Source of the DNA: Boothiomyces macroporosus
Lineage: Eukaryota > Chytridiomycota > Chytridiomycetes > Rhizophydiales > Terramycetaceae
Length of the DNA stretch: 64,000 nucleotides
Reading direction: 5' to 3'
Assembly (NCBI GenBank): GCA_027604185.1
Contig: JADGKB010000037.1
Location: 1-64,000, forward strand
The notes under the pieces: model-generated
The model's database searches: none
What the model was told of the DNA's origin: nothing
What the model saw: the letters and a program-made list of their open reading frames with translations, nothing else
Made by a program: the position numbers and the translations under genes
Part shown: positions 32,559 to 43,718 of the stretch, piece after piece
Layout: the number at the start of each line of letters is the position of its first letter
How positions within the stretch are numbered: position 1 is the stretch's first letter

Positions 32559-33579
32559 ATGGACACTGATTTCTCTGCAGACAAACAAACCACTCTCTTC
32601 CTGCTAATAATCAAGTACTTTTCAAAAGAGAATTTCAAATCGCTTGCAAGCAGCGTCCCAAAAACCTTTGATAATTCGCCGCTATTACATCAGGGTTGGA
32701 TTCCCATTTCGCATATTTGCCAAATCAACAAAGTCAAAAAACTGATTTCAAATGAAAACGATTTGGTGTCGACTTTGGCCAAGTTCAATTCCAAATATTT
32801 TGAAATGAACCAGGGGTATATCAAGAGGACGGCCGAGTATGAAGCTGATGCTGTGATTAAAGAGTTTTTGGATTGGAATGTTCTCTCCAGCTGTGCACTT
32901 CACTGCTCAGGACTAAGCTGTACGACTGAAGAGTTGAAAGAGTACTTTTCAAAGTATGGCAAAGTAGTAAACTGTGCACGAACTAATGACGGCTATTTGA
33001 TTGAATTCGATTCTGCTAGTGCCATGGAAAAGGCATTATTAGTAGACCATGTATATGAAGATGAACCAATCCATGTAAGAGTACAGGCAATACAAAATCA
33101 GGTGAAATCACTGTTACCTCTCCAAAACCAAAACAAAATTCTAGAATTCGAATTGCACGGCGATACTGAAACTCTAACTAAACAGCAGCTGAAAGATTAC
33201 TTGGATCGGTTAGCACAAGTGGCAGATTTAGACTACGAACCTGGGAAAACTAGAGGAACAATCAAATTCAAGCAATCTGTTGCTCAAGAAATCATCAAGG
33301 TTGCTCAAAAACAAGGTGAATTGGTTGTGCAAGATGTGTCCATTAAACTGTTGCCAGTTACAGGTACTTTATTCTAACGTAGCCCAGCAAGAGCTATTGT
33401 GTTGGAAAGTGTTTGAAGAAAAACAGAAACTGAAACCTGTAGTCATGGAAAAGAAACCAACAAAGCAGAAACTGTCCAAAAAAGAAAAGAAGGGCAGGGT
33501 CGGTAAGCAAGTAAAGAAACAGCCAAAAAAGATCAAAGTCGATGATATGGATAAACTCATTGCTGCAATGGATTTTTAA
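32559..33579 (+). CDS. La protein homologue, one 19-nt intron
   Basis: Exons 32559-33363 and 33383-33579 give 333 residues. An N-terminal La motif (IIKYFSKENF, then HQGWIPISHI), RRM1 (near residue 115: CALHCSGLSCTTEELKEYFS) and an atypical RRM2 (FELHGDTETLTKQQLKDYL) precede a lysine-rich tail. La binds the 3' UUU of Pol III transcripts in the nucleus. The 19-nt intron at 33364-33382 joins RRM2 to AQQELLCWKVFEEKQ. The La motif reads IKYFSKEN where family members usually have EYYFSDxN, so RNA-end recognition may differ. Confidence 0.85.
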
Positions 33580-33615
33580 CGTTATTTAATACAAAAATTT
33601 AAATTACATTGAAAT

Positions 33616-34859
33616 TTATGCATCTGAATATATCACTCTGGTACCAAACGGTGGCAACTGTCCTTCCTCCAACTCCTGCTCTTCTTCTTGAGGCGGCTTG
33701 CCAGTGGCATCTGCATTACACACTGGACATGATCTTTTACTTTCAGTAAGCCATTCATCCACACATTCTGCGTGGAACCTGTGCTGACAGTGTAGTTCTC
33801 GAAGTAAATCACCTTCAGCGTAATCTTCTAGACACAAAGCACAAGTTTCATCAGTTGTTCTTTCATGTTCTGCTAATACATCGTCTGGTAATGGCGTTCT
33901 TGCTTCGACAACTGCAATTGATGGTTCTTGAACAATTTCTACATCGACCTTGATTGATCTTTGGGATTTCTTGCGGACTATTGAAGGTTTTCTGTTTACT
34001 GAAATGACACTCTTTGAAGTATTTCTTCTTTGCAACGGTGTTTTTGTGAATGTCAAGGTTCGCAGTCCATCCAGCTCCTCCCTGGTCAATCTACATTCGG
34101 GAGATTGCATTTGATACATTTGGATTGGCTGCGTCCTTACTAAATCTTCTTGGATAAACTCTTCTACAACCCGAGCCCTGTATTCAGCAAGGGTTTCATC
34201 AGACTTTTTCCATTTGCTAGTGTCAAAAGTAATTGATGGGCAACTGGATGGCCAGTCTTGGTTGTTGATAGTATATCCAGGCAGGCATCGTCCCTTTGAG
34301 ATTCGATATATGGCATACGTGATAATGTAGAAAAGAATTGAACCGACATAGAACACAGTGCTAAAGGTAATTTCATAGTAAATCAAGAATACAATCAGGT
34401 TGTTTGAACCATCAGCTGGGTGAACAGCCCACGCACCCATAATCCAAGAGAAATCTAAATTAAAAAAAGGATACAAGTGAGCCAGTCAATTAAAGTGTAT
34501 ATCCTCATTTGGCATACTACAAACGAGGGAGTAAAGAATCTAGTCCAGTTGTTTACAATTTCCGGGTTGTTCCAATTTGATCCGTTCTGCTCCAGTTTCC
34601 TATTAGCAACGAATTGTAAAGGGTTTTTGACTAGTCTGAGTACCCCAATAGCAATGTCAAATGCCAGCCATGGTATTATGTTTGCTTCAGAGATGAAATT
34701 CTGCTGGTTTGGATCCTGCTCTTTTATTGCAAGCACAAGGCAGGTTAAATGTAATCCAATCAGCGCCAGGTCCCTAAATGTACACCAGGCAATGTCCGGA
34801 ATCGAGAGTGTATTTGGTTTAAGTTTTATTGATGAGAGACCAACTAATATACAAGACAT
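33616..34859 (-). CDS. membrane RING-H2 protein, one 20-nt intron
   Basis: Exons 34859-34475 and 34454-33616 give 407 residues. About four membrane helices fill the first ~185 residues. A soluble region then ends in a RING-H2 finger: CALCLEDYAEG, LHCQHRFHAECVDEWL and CPVC. It is a probable membrane E3 ubiquitin ligase. It is a paralogue of the head-to-head gene at 35179-36408, which lacks the intron: here the 20-nt intron 34455-34474 splits the Tyr codon of LTYFSW, there MTYFNW is uninterrupted. An upstream in-frame TTG was not used; MSC is conserved as the start in both copies. Confidence 0.85.
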
Positions 34860-35178
34860 TTGTAAACTTTTACCGCAATCCAAAGTGGCTATGAGGCTGG
34901 GCTTGCCTCAAAATTCGTTTCATTTACGTCATCCACAATCTTAATGCAAGTTGTAAATAGAATATTCGGTAATAACTGTTTTCCTCTTCCAATAATAACA
35001 AGGTTAAAGTTTTCACTTGGCAAGCAACCCTTTAATTTGCTGGCTAGCGGATCTCATTTCCAACAGCTAGAAAATCAGTTCTCAATGACCATTTACCAAT
35101 ATTTTGATTTAATATGGTTGATTTTCCATCTCTTTGCCTAAAAAAGGTCTTTTGTTAGTTTGCAATTTTTCATCCCTA
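34860..35178. promoter_or_regulatory. bidirectional promoter between RING paralogues
   Basis: 319 nt between the ATGs of the two divergent RING genes. It contains CCAAT-type sequence near 35096. The head-to-head layout implies shared control, which is inferred. Confidence 0.35.
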
Positions 35179-36408
35179 ATGTCCTGCCTAACGGTTTCTC
35201 TCTCCTCATTCAAAGTCAAACCAGATACGATATCAAAGTATGATGTAGCTTGGTGTATCTTTAGAGATATCGGATTGTTCTCCTGGCATACCGTCTTACT
35301 GTATTTTGCGGTAACTGCAGATTCTTCTGAAAAACAATCAATTCAAGCATCCAATATAGTTGGGTGGCTAGTAATAGACAATCTGATTACCCTTGTGCGG
35401 CTGTCGCTACATCCGCTGCAGTATATTGCCAACCAGAGAATGACGAGCGCTTCAATAGACTTTACTTGGGTAGACTATTTCACACCGCATTTTGCGATTT
35501 GCAAGATGCAGTTATATCAGCTATTGGAATTCATGACTTACTTTAACTGGATCTTTGGCGCATGGATTATTAGACCAAGTGATGTTGGAACTTTTGTAGT
35601 AGAAGCTACCTATCTGGAAATACTTATTCCACTAATTGTATATGCCGCTTTTGCATTCATTTATATTTCAGCTTATTTCTTGAATAGGATATCGGAAGGC
35701 TACTGTCTTCCTGGACTACAATTCAAATATCATGGATTTCCCTATTGCCCCGAAATTGGATTTGATATTACTAGGTGGCGACGGGAAGGCGAAAGTGTAG
35801 CAGATTATCGAGTACGGGCTAGAAGAGAATATAACGCAATGAATATTCTTGTAACTCAGCAACCTGTAAATGCCTTCCCAATGACTACTGTGGATATGAA
35901 GCTTACTCAAGAAGAACTCGATGAGCTCAAAATTGTAGTTTACCAAAAGAAAAACCTTCAAAGTGTATCTAAGTTGACATTGGTGGACGACACTCCCAGT
36001 AATTTGCAGAGTGTTTCTCGAATAACTTTACAAGAAAAGCTAGAAACTGTACAGGAAGGTACTGTTTTGCAAGTAGATAAAGAAGTGGAGCCTGAAGAAA
36101 ACGAGAAATCAACCGATGAGACTTGTGCAATGTGTCTTGAAGATTATGAAGACAATGATCAGTTACGCGAGCTGTATTGCGGGCATCGATATCACTCGTC
36201 TTGTATAGATGTATATCTGTTGAACCAAAAGAGGATATGTCCAGTTTGCAACGCTGATGCCTTGGGGCGGCCAGTCACCATTGTGCAGGTGGGCGTAGAG
36301 AGGGAAATGTCGCCTGAAATGGAAGCAAATCTTCGTAGAATGAACAGCAATCCCATCCTCAGATATGAACCGCATGGCTCTTTTTCTAGATATGATGATA
36401 ATATATAG
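35179..36408 (+). CDS. membrane RING-H2 protein, intronless paralogue
   Basis: 409 residues from ATG 35179 (MSCLTVSLSS, matching the paralogue's MSCILVGLSS). Four membrane helices, a cytosolic region and a RING-H2 finger (CAMCLEDYEDN, LYCGHRYHSSCIDVYL, CPVC) make it a probable membrane E3 ligase. The C-terminal tail extends beyond the RING. An inverted duplication with 33616-34859 seems likely. Confidence 0.87.
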   Translation: MSCLTVSLSSFKVKPDTISKYDVAWCIFRDIGLFSWHTVLLYFAVTADSSEKQSIQASNIVGWLVIDNLITLVRLSLHPLQYIANQRMTSASIDFTWVDYFTPHFAICKMQLYQLLEFMTYFNWIFGAWIIRPSDVGTFVVEATYLEILIPLIVYAAFAFIYISAYFLNRISEGYCLPGLQFKYHGFPYCPEIGFDITRWRREGESVADYRVRARREYNAMNILVTQQPVNAFPMTTVDMKLTQEELDELKIVVYQKKNLQSVSKLTLVDDTPSNLQSVSRITLQEKLETVQEGTVLQVDKEVEPEENEKSTDETCAMCLEDYEDNDQLRELYCGHRYHSSCIDVYLLNQKRICPVCNADALGRPVTIVQVGVEREMSPEMEANLRRMNSNPILRYEPHGSFSRYDDNI

Positions 36409-36437
36409 TTGTATTACCATTGCTTGTCTATGCCAAG

Positions 36438-36444
36438 TATAAAA
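36438..36444 (+). promoter_or_regulatory. TATA box
   Basis: TATAAAA lies about 130 nt before the ATG of the inositol phosphatase gene and 30 nt after the RING gene stop. Motif evidence only. Confidence 0.3.
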
Positions 36445-36574
36445 GCGGCTACACGCTTATTGCAGTATCAGTGTAATCAACGGCAAAGATAAATGGCGGC
36501 GTTGCGACAATTTCGTTATCACAGGATTTTTTCAACGTTTTTGCTTTTATCATTGAGTGGCCAATTTTCCCTTC

Positions 36575-39500
36575 ATGAATCCGTTTGGTGACCAATTTGA
36601 AGAGTAAGAATTTCTAACCCAGAAACAAAATAAAGAGAAAGTCAACGACGAATCCGCCGCAGAAACCAGAGAAGCCGTTGTTTTTGAAAAGTTCAACAAA
36701 CCCAAATGTGCTGGCGATATCTATCAATGATCGCAACGATGAACGAACGCAGTCTCAGCCCCTTACGAATCCGTTTGAAGATCAGTATGTGGTTGATAGC
36801 GACGACAGTAGCTCAAGATCGAATTCTCCGCCTTCTGAGGATTTACTGGAAGCTCGGAATATGTATGACAGAATCAAATCCAGCCCAACCCTGATATTTA
36901 ATGACGACGATGATGATGTGGATCCATTTAGTGATAAAAAAGAACAGCGGCAGTTAAAACCCTCAAAACCAGTGAATATACCCCCAAGATTGCCACCCCG
37001 ACCTACCACCAATTACAAGTCACCAACCAGTGCAAAGACTCCTTCCCATGGAAAGTCTCTGTCAAATATCACTATTCCATCGCCTGCTTTGTTTTCACCG
37101 GAAGAACTGGAATCGGGAACGCCAAATTTAAGTAGAGCTCCATCTACAGCTGGAAGCATTTTCCAACCTCCCCCACCATTACCCGATCGACCAAGGAGAG
37201 CAGTACAGAGCTCATTGGATTTAACAGAAGGAGAACGGACAAAGGAAAAGGGAAATCTGCCAGATTCAAGTGACGTTTATAGAGGAGTCCCTGTTGCAAA
37301 TTATCTTACAACAGCAGATATCTTTCATAAAGGGGCAATTAGATGCGCGTGTTATTCAGGGTATTATGCAATCACTGGAAGTTCAAACGTAATCCAATGT
37401 TAATCTAGATCCGTATATGGTACCTGCCATCTGCAGAAAATCGCTACACGATCCCAATACCAGAAAATAAACCTATTATGGCGTGTAGTTTTGTAACTGC
37501 CACAAACTTGGATCATGAAGGTAACTTTGTATGGGTTTCAATTGCGGGAGGAGAAGTCTGGGAAATAGATGTCAAGCAAGGGGAAATTATTACGAAATCA
37601 AACCAACATTCGTCGACTGTTACACATATTATTAGAGGAAGGCGCTCAATGATTACCATAGATGAACTTGGTGGACTAAAGATTTGGCCAGCAACAGAAG
37701 GCAGGAGTGTGTTGAATAGTAGACCAAGGGCACTGCGGATATCTACTAAAACGCTTCATGCATGTTTAATTAACGAGCAATCACTATGGACTGCCCAAGC
37801 GAAAACAATGGAAATATATTCCCTTACTGACGGTAATGTCTCTTCCATCACAGAAAAAAAGATTGATCTTGGTGTAAAAGTCAGTTGTATGACAACATTC
37901 CCAAACCGCAACGAGCTCTATGCAGCATTGGAAGATAAGAATATCATCATTTTTGATACCGTAAAGATGGAGAAGAAACAGATATATTCAATTACTCATT
38001 ACAAGATTAATGCATTACATGCCATTGGAGATATGTTGTGGATTGGCATGGGCATTGGGAAAATTCTGGTTTTAAATATAGCTGACCCAAATTTATGGAA
38101 GTGTCAACTTGATTTTTTGGCATATTCAAACAGTGCAGTGTCATCGTTCATGATGGATGACAACTCTCTTAGTTTGTATGGACATCAGTCTGTAATTTCA
38201 ATTTCAGATGGCGGACATATGAGGATTTGGGATGGCAATTTATCCGAATATAAGCGAGGTAATTGTAATTAATGTAGATATCCAAATGAATGCCAGGAGA
38301 CAAGAATATTCAACGTATACACCAATCGATATTGTTATAGTGAGTTACAATCTGGATTCGCGCAAACCCATTGATATGGATACTGGAGATCAAGCTGATC
38401 GGTCCTTTTTCCAAGAGTTTATATCCAACAACAATGCAGATATATATGTGTTTGGGTTCCAGGAACTTATTGATTTGGAAAACGTAATTGTTGTTAATGG
38501 TAGAAAAGTGCGAATGCCAAGACATTTTTAAGTGGAACAAAGAAATCGAGCAGTGTCGACCACAAGATGGACCAAAGACTAAAGCTATGGCAAGAACGAC
38601 TGTTGCACTTGTTTCCTAAATCAGTGGAGGTGGTTAAAGTTTCGCAACTGGTTGGATTATTTCAATGTATTATATCTAGAAAAACTTTTGTACTTAGAGA
38701 TGTTGCAATTAATTATGTAAAGACTGGGTTAAAAGGGCTCCATGGAAACAAGGTATCTTTTTTTAATGGTAGGGAGCAATTACTACTCGATTTGTGATTG
38801 GAGACTCTTCATTTAGCTTTGTAAATTGCCATTTGGCTGCCCACCAGAACAACACATCTGATAGAAATAACAACATCAATCAGATTTTAAAAGAAGCAAC
38901 TTTTCCCAAAATGCCTGACAGTCCATTCTTGTGGGAAAGAGGTGGCGATGGCTCAATGATATCTGTAATTATATTCTAAATTTAGGATCATGAGTATGTG
39001 TTTTGGAATGGAGATTTGAATTATCGCATTAATAACCTAACCAGAGATCAAGTAGTAGATGCAACAACCGAACAGAATTGGCCTCTTTTATGGGTATTGA
39101 ACTACTAATATAGCAAAATGATCAGCTGTTGATACAGAAGCAGAATAACCCAGGATTTGGACTGAAAGCCTTCCAGGAAGGGCCGCTACAATTCGCGCCA
39201 ACATTCAAGTACAATAGAAATAGTAATTTATACGACACTTCGGAAAAGAAGCGTATACCTGCTTATTGTGACCGTATTTTATGGAGAGGTAGCAGTGTCA
39301 AACAGCATTTCTATCAGAGATTGGAGTGCAAGATGAGCGATCATCGGCCAGTTGCTTCAAAATTTACAGCATATGTCAAGAGTGTTGATTCCAAAAAGTA
39401 TCAAATGGTAGAGGCAGATGTTACTCATAAACAAAAGCAGAAGCTAGCGGAAATAGTTAACCAAGCCAATATCGACTACCTTTGTCAGACGTATTTGATT

Positions 39501-39584
39501 TCAGCAAGTGACGCAAAAGATCTGCTGGGCAAAACCAACGGAAATATACGCGAAGCTTGTCGCTCTTTCAATATTGTTCAATAA
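36575..39584 (+). CDS. WD40/inositol polyphosphate 5-phosphatase, seven ultrashort introns
   Basis: Exons are 36575-36603, 36623-37388, 37409-38258, 38278-38483, 38504-38752, 38773-38964, 38986-39093 and 39114-39584, giving 956 residues. Introns are 19, 20, 19, 20, 20, 21 and 20 nt. The first exon is 29 nt. The N-terminus has two NPF motifs (EH-domain ligands), a Pro-rich region, then WD40-type repeats (~240-540). The 5-phosphatase domain follows: SYNLDSRKP, VKTGLKGLHGNKGAITTRF, FWNGDLNYR, PAYCDRILW and SDHRPV, all intact only after splicing. The C-terminal ~45 residues look like a UBA domain. By family it removes the 5-phosphate of phosphoinositides at endocytic membranes. Confidence 0.93.
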
Positions 39585-39709
39585 ACATTACATGCAAACA
39601 TCAGTCTATTCGTAAAAACCATTGGATAGTGGTCACAAAGACCTCGGGTTTCAGTTTCCTTTTTCAGTGCATCTTTTGCTTTTTACTGGTACAAAAAACT
39701 TGCTCGATA

Positions 39710-40357
39710 ATGGAGAAAGTAAGGATTGCTTCGCTCAATTGCCGCATTTCCAACATGAAGTTTGTAGAAGCTTATAACTCGCAATGGGCCCCATACATTT
39801 CTGAAAAAGACTATGAAGGTGTGCTCATGCATCTCAACCGGGCAGCTTCCAAAGGACCGAAACGAGCTATTAGGTACACGTTGCGTGGAATAATAATATC
39901 ATCCTTACTAGGTTTCTTTGCTGCAATCATATATGTTGCAAGCAAGACTCTCGATGAACCAATGGTCGTTTTTACTCCATTCATTTGTCTTTTTGTTACA
40001 GTAATAATATACAAGTTGTACAACTTTATCACTCAGGAAATTGCCAATTCAGCACTAGAGAAAACCGCAAAGGGATTATCGGCACAATTAGAATCAAAAA
40101 ATATACTGGTTGAGTACAAGAGGTCAGCATACGCTTATACGGTATACACGAGCAATAATGGCACTTCATCAAAGGCCCACTATGACTATCATGTGGATAT
40201 TTACCACCTTCGCGATGCTATTCAACAGCCAGCAGTTGTTTTGGACATGGACCGAGTTGCATCCAACAAACAAGCTTATGAAAATATGACTCCAGAGATG
40301 CAAGCACAGTTTTCCGCATTCATGGAGCAACAAAAAAAGAACAGTCAAAATAAATAA
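39710..40357 (+). CDS. two-TM ERF4-like paralogue 1
   Basis: 215 residues, intronless. The start (MEKVRIASLNCR) is followed by YNSQWAPYISEKDYEGVLMH, a motif resembling the Golgin A7/ERF4 domain. Two adjacent membrane helices, a cytosolic segment with KNILVEY, a histidine/tyrosine beta strand (YHVDIYHL) and a Gln-rich tail (MTPEMQAQF) follow. ERF4 proteins partner DHHC palmitoyltransferases at the Golgi or ER; the assignment is by pattern only. First of six tandem copies. Confidence 0.72.
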   Translation: MEKVRIASLNCRISNMKFVEAYNSQWAPYISEKDYEGVLMHLNRAASKGPKRAIRYTLRGIIISSLLGFFAAIIYVASKTLDEPMVVFTPFICLFVTVIIYKLYNFITQEIANSALEKTAKGLSAQLESKNILVEYKRSAYAYTVYTSNNGTSSKAHYDYHVDIYHLRDAIQQPAVVLDMDRVASNKQAYENMTPEMQAQFSAFMEQQKKNSQNK

Positions 40358-40480
40358 TATAAAACTTTCTATTTGCAATGATTCTAGCCATGTAAAACTT
40401 CACAAACTTGACACTTGTGCCGAATTAAAAGCCGAATCTTGATCCCGAGTTTCAACTGTAAACAATTGTTTCCTAAAAAG

Positions 40481-41029
40481 ATGGAAGGAACACACCAAGC
40501 AGTAACTACTTTGTCAGCGCAGGTTTCCAAATTCAAGTACTATGAAAACTATTTCCCCCAAATGGTGCAGTTCATTTCAAGAGAAGACTACCAGCTAATT
40601 ATTGAGCACTTGAACGTCGCAGCTAGAAAAGCCCCAATTCCAGGCACAAGGTTCTTGTACTTTCTGTGTATTATTCTCTTTTTTGGGATACACCTCTTCC
40701 TTGGGCTTTCCCCGATAGGCTACTCTGCAAACTTTGCCCTTTTTGCTATTCCGTTTGCGTTCATTTGTATTTCAACATTTTCAATTGCACTCTACAGATA
40801 TTTAGCTTTAAAGGCGGTTGATGATGCCTTGCGTACTACTGTTGGTAAACTAAACACTACCTTAACGTCGAAAAAACTATGGCTAGAATATAAAAAGGTA
40901 TTGGTCTCTGGAGGGCTTTCAAAAACTTATCGATATGATGTAAACATCTACCATTTGCCTGATACCCATCAGCATGTTGTCGATATGGACGGTGCGCTGG
41001 GATTACAACCATTCAAAATGGCTACTTGA
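40481..41029 (+). CDS. two-TM ERF4-like paralogue 2
   Basis: 182 residues, intronless. It shares the family pattern (FPQMVQFISREDYQLIIEHL, two helices, SKKLWLEYKK, YRYDVNIYHL). The tail is short and lacks the Gln-rich end of copies 1 and 3. An in-frame region upstream lacks ATG before 40481. Confidence 0.7.
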   Translation: MEGTHQAVTTLSAQVSKFKYYENYFPQMVQFISREDYQLIIEHLNVAARKAPIPGTRFLYFLCIILFFGIHLFLGLSPIGYSANFALFAIPFAFICISTFSIALYRYLALKAVDDALRTTVGKLNTTLTSKKLWLEYKKVLVSGGLSKTYRYDVNIYHLPDTHQHVVDMDGALGLQPFKMAT

Positions 41030-41379
41030 ATAGACATGGGTGGATTGATTACTTGATAATAAAGAGGGCTCAAAAATATCTTTTGAATTCAATAAGCGGT
41101 TGCAGCTCGAGAAATAGAACTCGACTAAAGTATTTCACCAAGCCTTTCACTCAATCCAACCTTTGTTTCTTAATAGAACCCCGGGGAAAGTAAGGAATCG
41201 CTCCTCAGAACCATAGTCTCAGCCAAAGAAGAACTACTAGAGCCGTAATATCGAAGTTTCATTATTATTTCGTTCGTTGAATTTTTTCGGGCACCGTGAA
41301 TTCGGGATTTTTCAGTGTGACATTCCCAATTGAAGACTGTCACAAAGAATGGTACAAAAAATACTTTCCTCAAACCAAA
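41030..41379. other. spacer in tandem array
   Basis: 350 nt between paralogues 2 and 3. It holds no gene I can support. Confidence 0.5.
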
Positions 41380-42105
41380 ATGGAGAAATTGAAAATCACT
41401 ACCTTGACATGCAGAGATCCTAACTTTAAATATGAAGGTACTTACAATCCACAGTGGGCTCCATACATGTCTGAACAAGATTTCCAAACGATCCTCAAGC
41501 ATCTGAACCTCGCTGGTGAAAAAGGTCCAAACCAAGGTTTGCTAATGTTTTTCTACTTTTTGATAGCTGTGGGATTTATTGGATTTATTGGAGTGGGATT
41601 CAATTCGGTGAATAGTGGTCCCAATGGAAACTTTGGCTTAGTTTTTGTTCCGTTCATATTCTTGATTGTGGTTTCTGTGTGTGCTGGAGCCTACAGGAGC
41701 GCTACACTGTCTGCTGTTGACAAGGAACTTGGTGCCACTGCTAGCAAGTTATCAGCAGAATTGGGTTCAAAAAAATTGTTGATTGAATACCACAGAAACT
41801 TGTATGCTATAAAAGTCAGAGTCAGCAATAATCGTGCTTCAACTGAAAACAAATATGACTATGACATTCATATTTACTACTTGCGTGAATCCATTCAGCA
41901 GCCACAGGTTGTATTAGACATTAACAGCATCTTGCCAATCTTGCAGCAAGCCCAAGCACAAGCACAACCTGCATTTGCAAATCTTTCACAAGCTAATCAA
42001 AGTGCAATGGCTAATATGACTCCAGAAATGCAAGCACAGTTTGCTGCATTCTTGGCACAGCAAGGTAATCACACTCAGGCACCACCTCCTTACAAAAGTG
42101 GATAG
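41380..42105 (+). CDS. two-TM ERF4-like paralogue 3, PPxY-type tail
   Basis: 241 residues, intronless. It is closest to copy 1: YNPQWAPYMSEQDFQTILKH, two helices, KKLLIEYHRN, YDYDIHIYYL and the shared MTPEMQAQFAAFL end. The tail is longer (Ala/Gln repeats) and finishes APPPYKSG, close to a PPxY ligand for WW domains. Confidence 0.73.
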   Translation: MEKLKITTLTCRDPNFKYEGTYNPQWAPYMSEQDFQTILKHLNLAGEKGPNQGLLMFFYFLIAVGFIGFIGVGFNSVNSGPNGNFGLVFVPFIFLIVVSVCAGAYRSATLSAVDKELGATASKLSAELGSKKLLIEYHRNLYAIKVRVSNNRASTENKYDYDIHIYYLRESIQQPQVVLDINSILPILQQAQAQAQPAFANLSQANQSAMANMTPEMQAQFAAFLAQQGNHTQAPPPYKSG

Positions 42106-42290
42106 AATAACCAAGACATGTTTGAATTAGTCTGCCATGTAATAAGACTATGATTCAATAAATATTTTGAAAATTGTCTGTGTGAACCCTTGCGAATTAC
42201 ATAAAATACTCGTTAATTAATCAGTGTTTATATTTGCTTGTGGTCGCTACATGTCTGGCATATAAAACTCTCATACTTTAACCCATGTTG

Positions 42291-43304
42291 CTAGGCGGAT
42301 TCTCTACTCATAGCTGAAAAACTTCTTTTTAATTTTTTCGTTGACTGAGCAAGACATTTGAGTCGACTGTTAGTTTGTTTGATGGTCCATCTGAAATTAT
42401 CGCAAACAGAAGTAAAGCGCTCGCTGGCAACTTCAAAATCATTCTGCAAATTTTTCAATTCATCTTCAATTTCCTGTAGTTCTTTTAAAGCCACTGCTTC
42501 ACTCTTTGCAAGACTTGCAACTGTATTCAGGTCAGTATCTCTGCGTTGGAACATACGCGCCAGGCATTTTGGAGGACCAAGAAGGATTGCCTGGTCCATT
42601 GTACTACTGTCATGTGTATTGACAATTCGTGAAGCCCAAAGTTTCCAAATTGATTCGTTTCCTTCTAATTCTAGCCCATGCTTTTCCTTTAACTTTTCGG
42701 TAACAGCATTAATTGTAGCCTTTTCAGCTGCGGCAGCACGCTCTCTATTTTCCACATCTATAACTTGTTTGAACTTTGTCCATTCACGCAAAGAATCTAG
42801 TATGGCTGAATACCTGTAAATGGAAACTTCTAAAGGAGCAACATTGCCATTTGAAAAGGTATCCGAGTATTTTTGGAGTATATTTACTGCAAATTTGTCT
42901 ACTGCACAGAATTGCTTTCCACTCTTTTTCATGTGGATGTACATTCCAATATCTGTTATTGATAGTGGATCTTTTCCATGAACATATCGTTGGCCATCAA
43001 ACCTGGGCTGGGGATTTAAATATGAGGAAAACTTGGTCCAAAGTATTTCATAGAATTCTATCTGGGTGTTGAATGATATGCTAAATTCTCCAAGATGCTC
43101 TGCAGATGCTTTATGTTGTCCAATGTACTTTCTGACAGTTACATCAAGTTTCAAACTAAACGCTTCTGTAGTATCATCATTTTGCGGTGCACTCAAGCAG
43201 GTGCTATCTCCTTTTTTTGTACAATCTGCCGTGATTTCTTTTGTCATGAAAGGATTTTCTAGCGCCACTTTAAGACAATATATACTGGAATCGCGTTTAT
43301 CCAT
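42291..43304 (-). CDS. orphan coiled-coil protein inside the array
   Basis: 337 residues on the opposite strand, single exon. The first ~200 residues are mixed alpha/beta with no domain I know. A short motif KLWASRIVNTHDSSTMDQAI precedes a C-terminal coiled coil (~270-337). It interrupts the tandem paralogue array and is divergent from the small gene at 43425, so the pair looks like an inserted unit. Could be a host orphan or a mobile-element accessory gene. Confidence 0.6.
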   Translation of the reverse strand: MDKRDSSIYCLKVALENPFMTKEITADCTKKGDSTCLSAPQNDDTTEAFSLKLDVTVRKYIGQHKASAEHLGEFSISFNTQIEFYEILWTKFSSYLNPQPRFDGQRYVHGKDPLSITDIGMYIHMKKSGKQFCAVDKFAVNILQKYSDTFSNGNVAPLEVSIYRYSAILDSLREWTKFKQVIDVENRERAAAAEKATINAVTEKLKEKHGLELEGNESIWKLWASRIVNTHDSSTMDQAILLGPPKCLARMFQRRDTDLNTVASLAKSEAVALKELQEIEDELKNLQNDFEVASERFTSVCDNFRWTIKQTNSRLKCLAQSTKKLKRSFSAMSRESA

Positions 43305-43367
43305 TGGTACTAGCAATCATGTTTGCCATTCACTTTGTCAGGTACCGTGCAAGCAGCTTCAAAACAC

Positions 43368-43385
43368 TAACACCAATTGGTGTTA
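43368..43385. repeat. 18-bp perfect palindrome
   Basis: TAACACCAATTGGTGTTA lies between the two divergent orphan genes and contains CCAAT on both strands. It may be a shared regulator-binding site. Confidence 0.6.
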
Positions 43386-43424
43386 AGATCCACCACGCAT
43401 TCTGAACAACTATTCTTGAGCCAT

Positions 43425-43664
43425 ATGACGTCTTGCACACTTCCAATAGCAAAACATGCGGCGTTTTCAGTAGAGCACCTACTTGGCTATCTCCACGAGC
43501 TTAAAGATCAAATTGTAAACCTTGGTGCTCAAGATCTTAAAAGTCCCCAAGCCTGGAATAAATTCATTGATTCAATGTTTGAAGGAAATTCGGATTATTT
43601 TCCTTTGCCGAGGATGAATCTTTTAAGATGCAGTTTTCGGTATCCTTTTCTCTGCTTGGTATGA
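43425..43664 (+). CDS. small orphan protein
   Basis: 79 residues from ATG 43425 (MTSCTLPIAKHAAFSVEHLL). It has a helical segment (LHELKDQIVNLGAQDLKSPQ), then a more hydrophobic end. A splice near 43640 could change the C-terminus. No family known. Divergent from 42291-43304 with 120 nt between. Confidence 0.4.
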   Translation: MTSCTLPIAKHAAFSVEHLLGYLHELKDQIVNLGAQDLKSPQAWNKFIDSMFEGNSDYFPLPRMNLLRCSFRYPFLCLV

Positions 43665-43718
43665 CATAGCCTTTCGCCACCTCAATAGGTTAAAAGCTGC
43701 AAAACATTCTCTCTGTTA

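Noticed and set aside
38509..38533. 25-nt GT-AG segment in the 5-phosphatase gene
   Set aside because: A better 20-nt intron at 38484-38503 gives the correct frame and consensus; both cannot be used.
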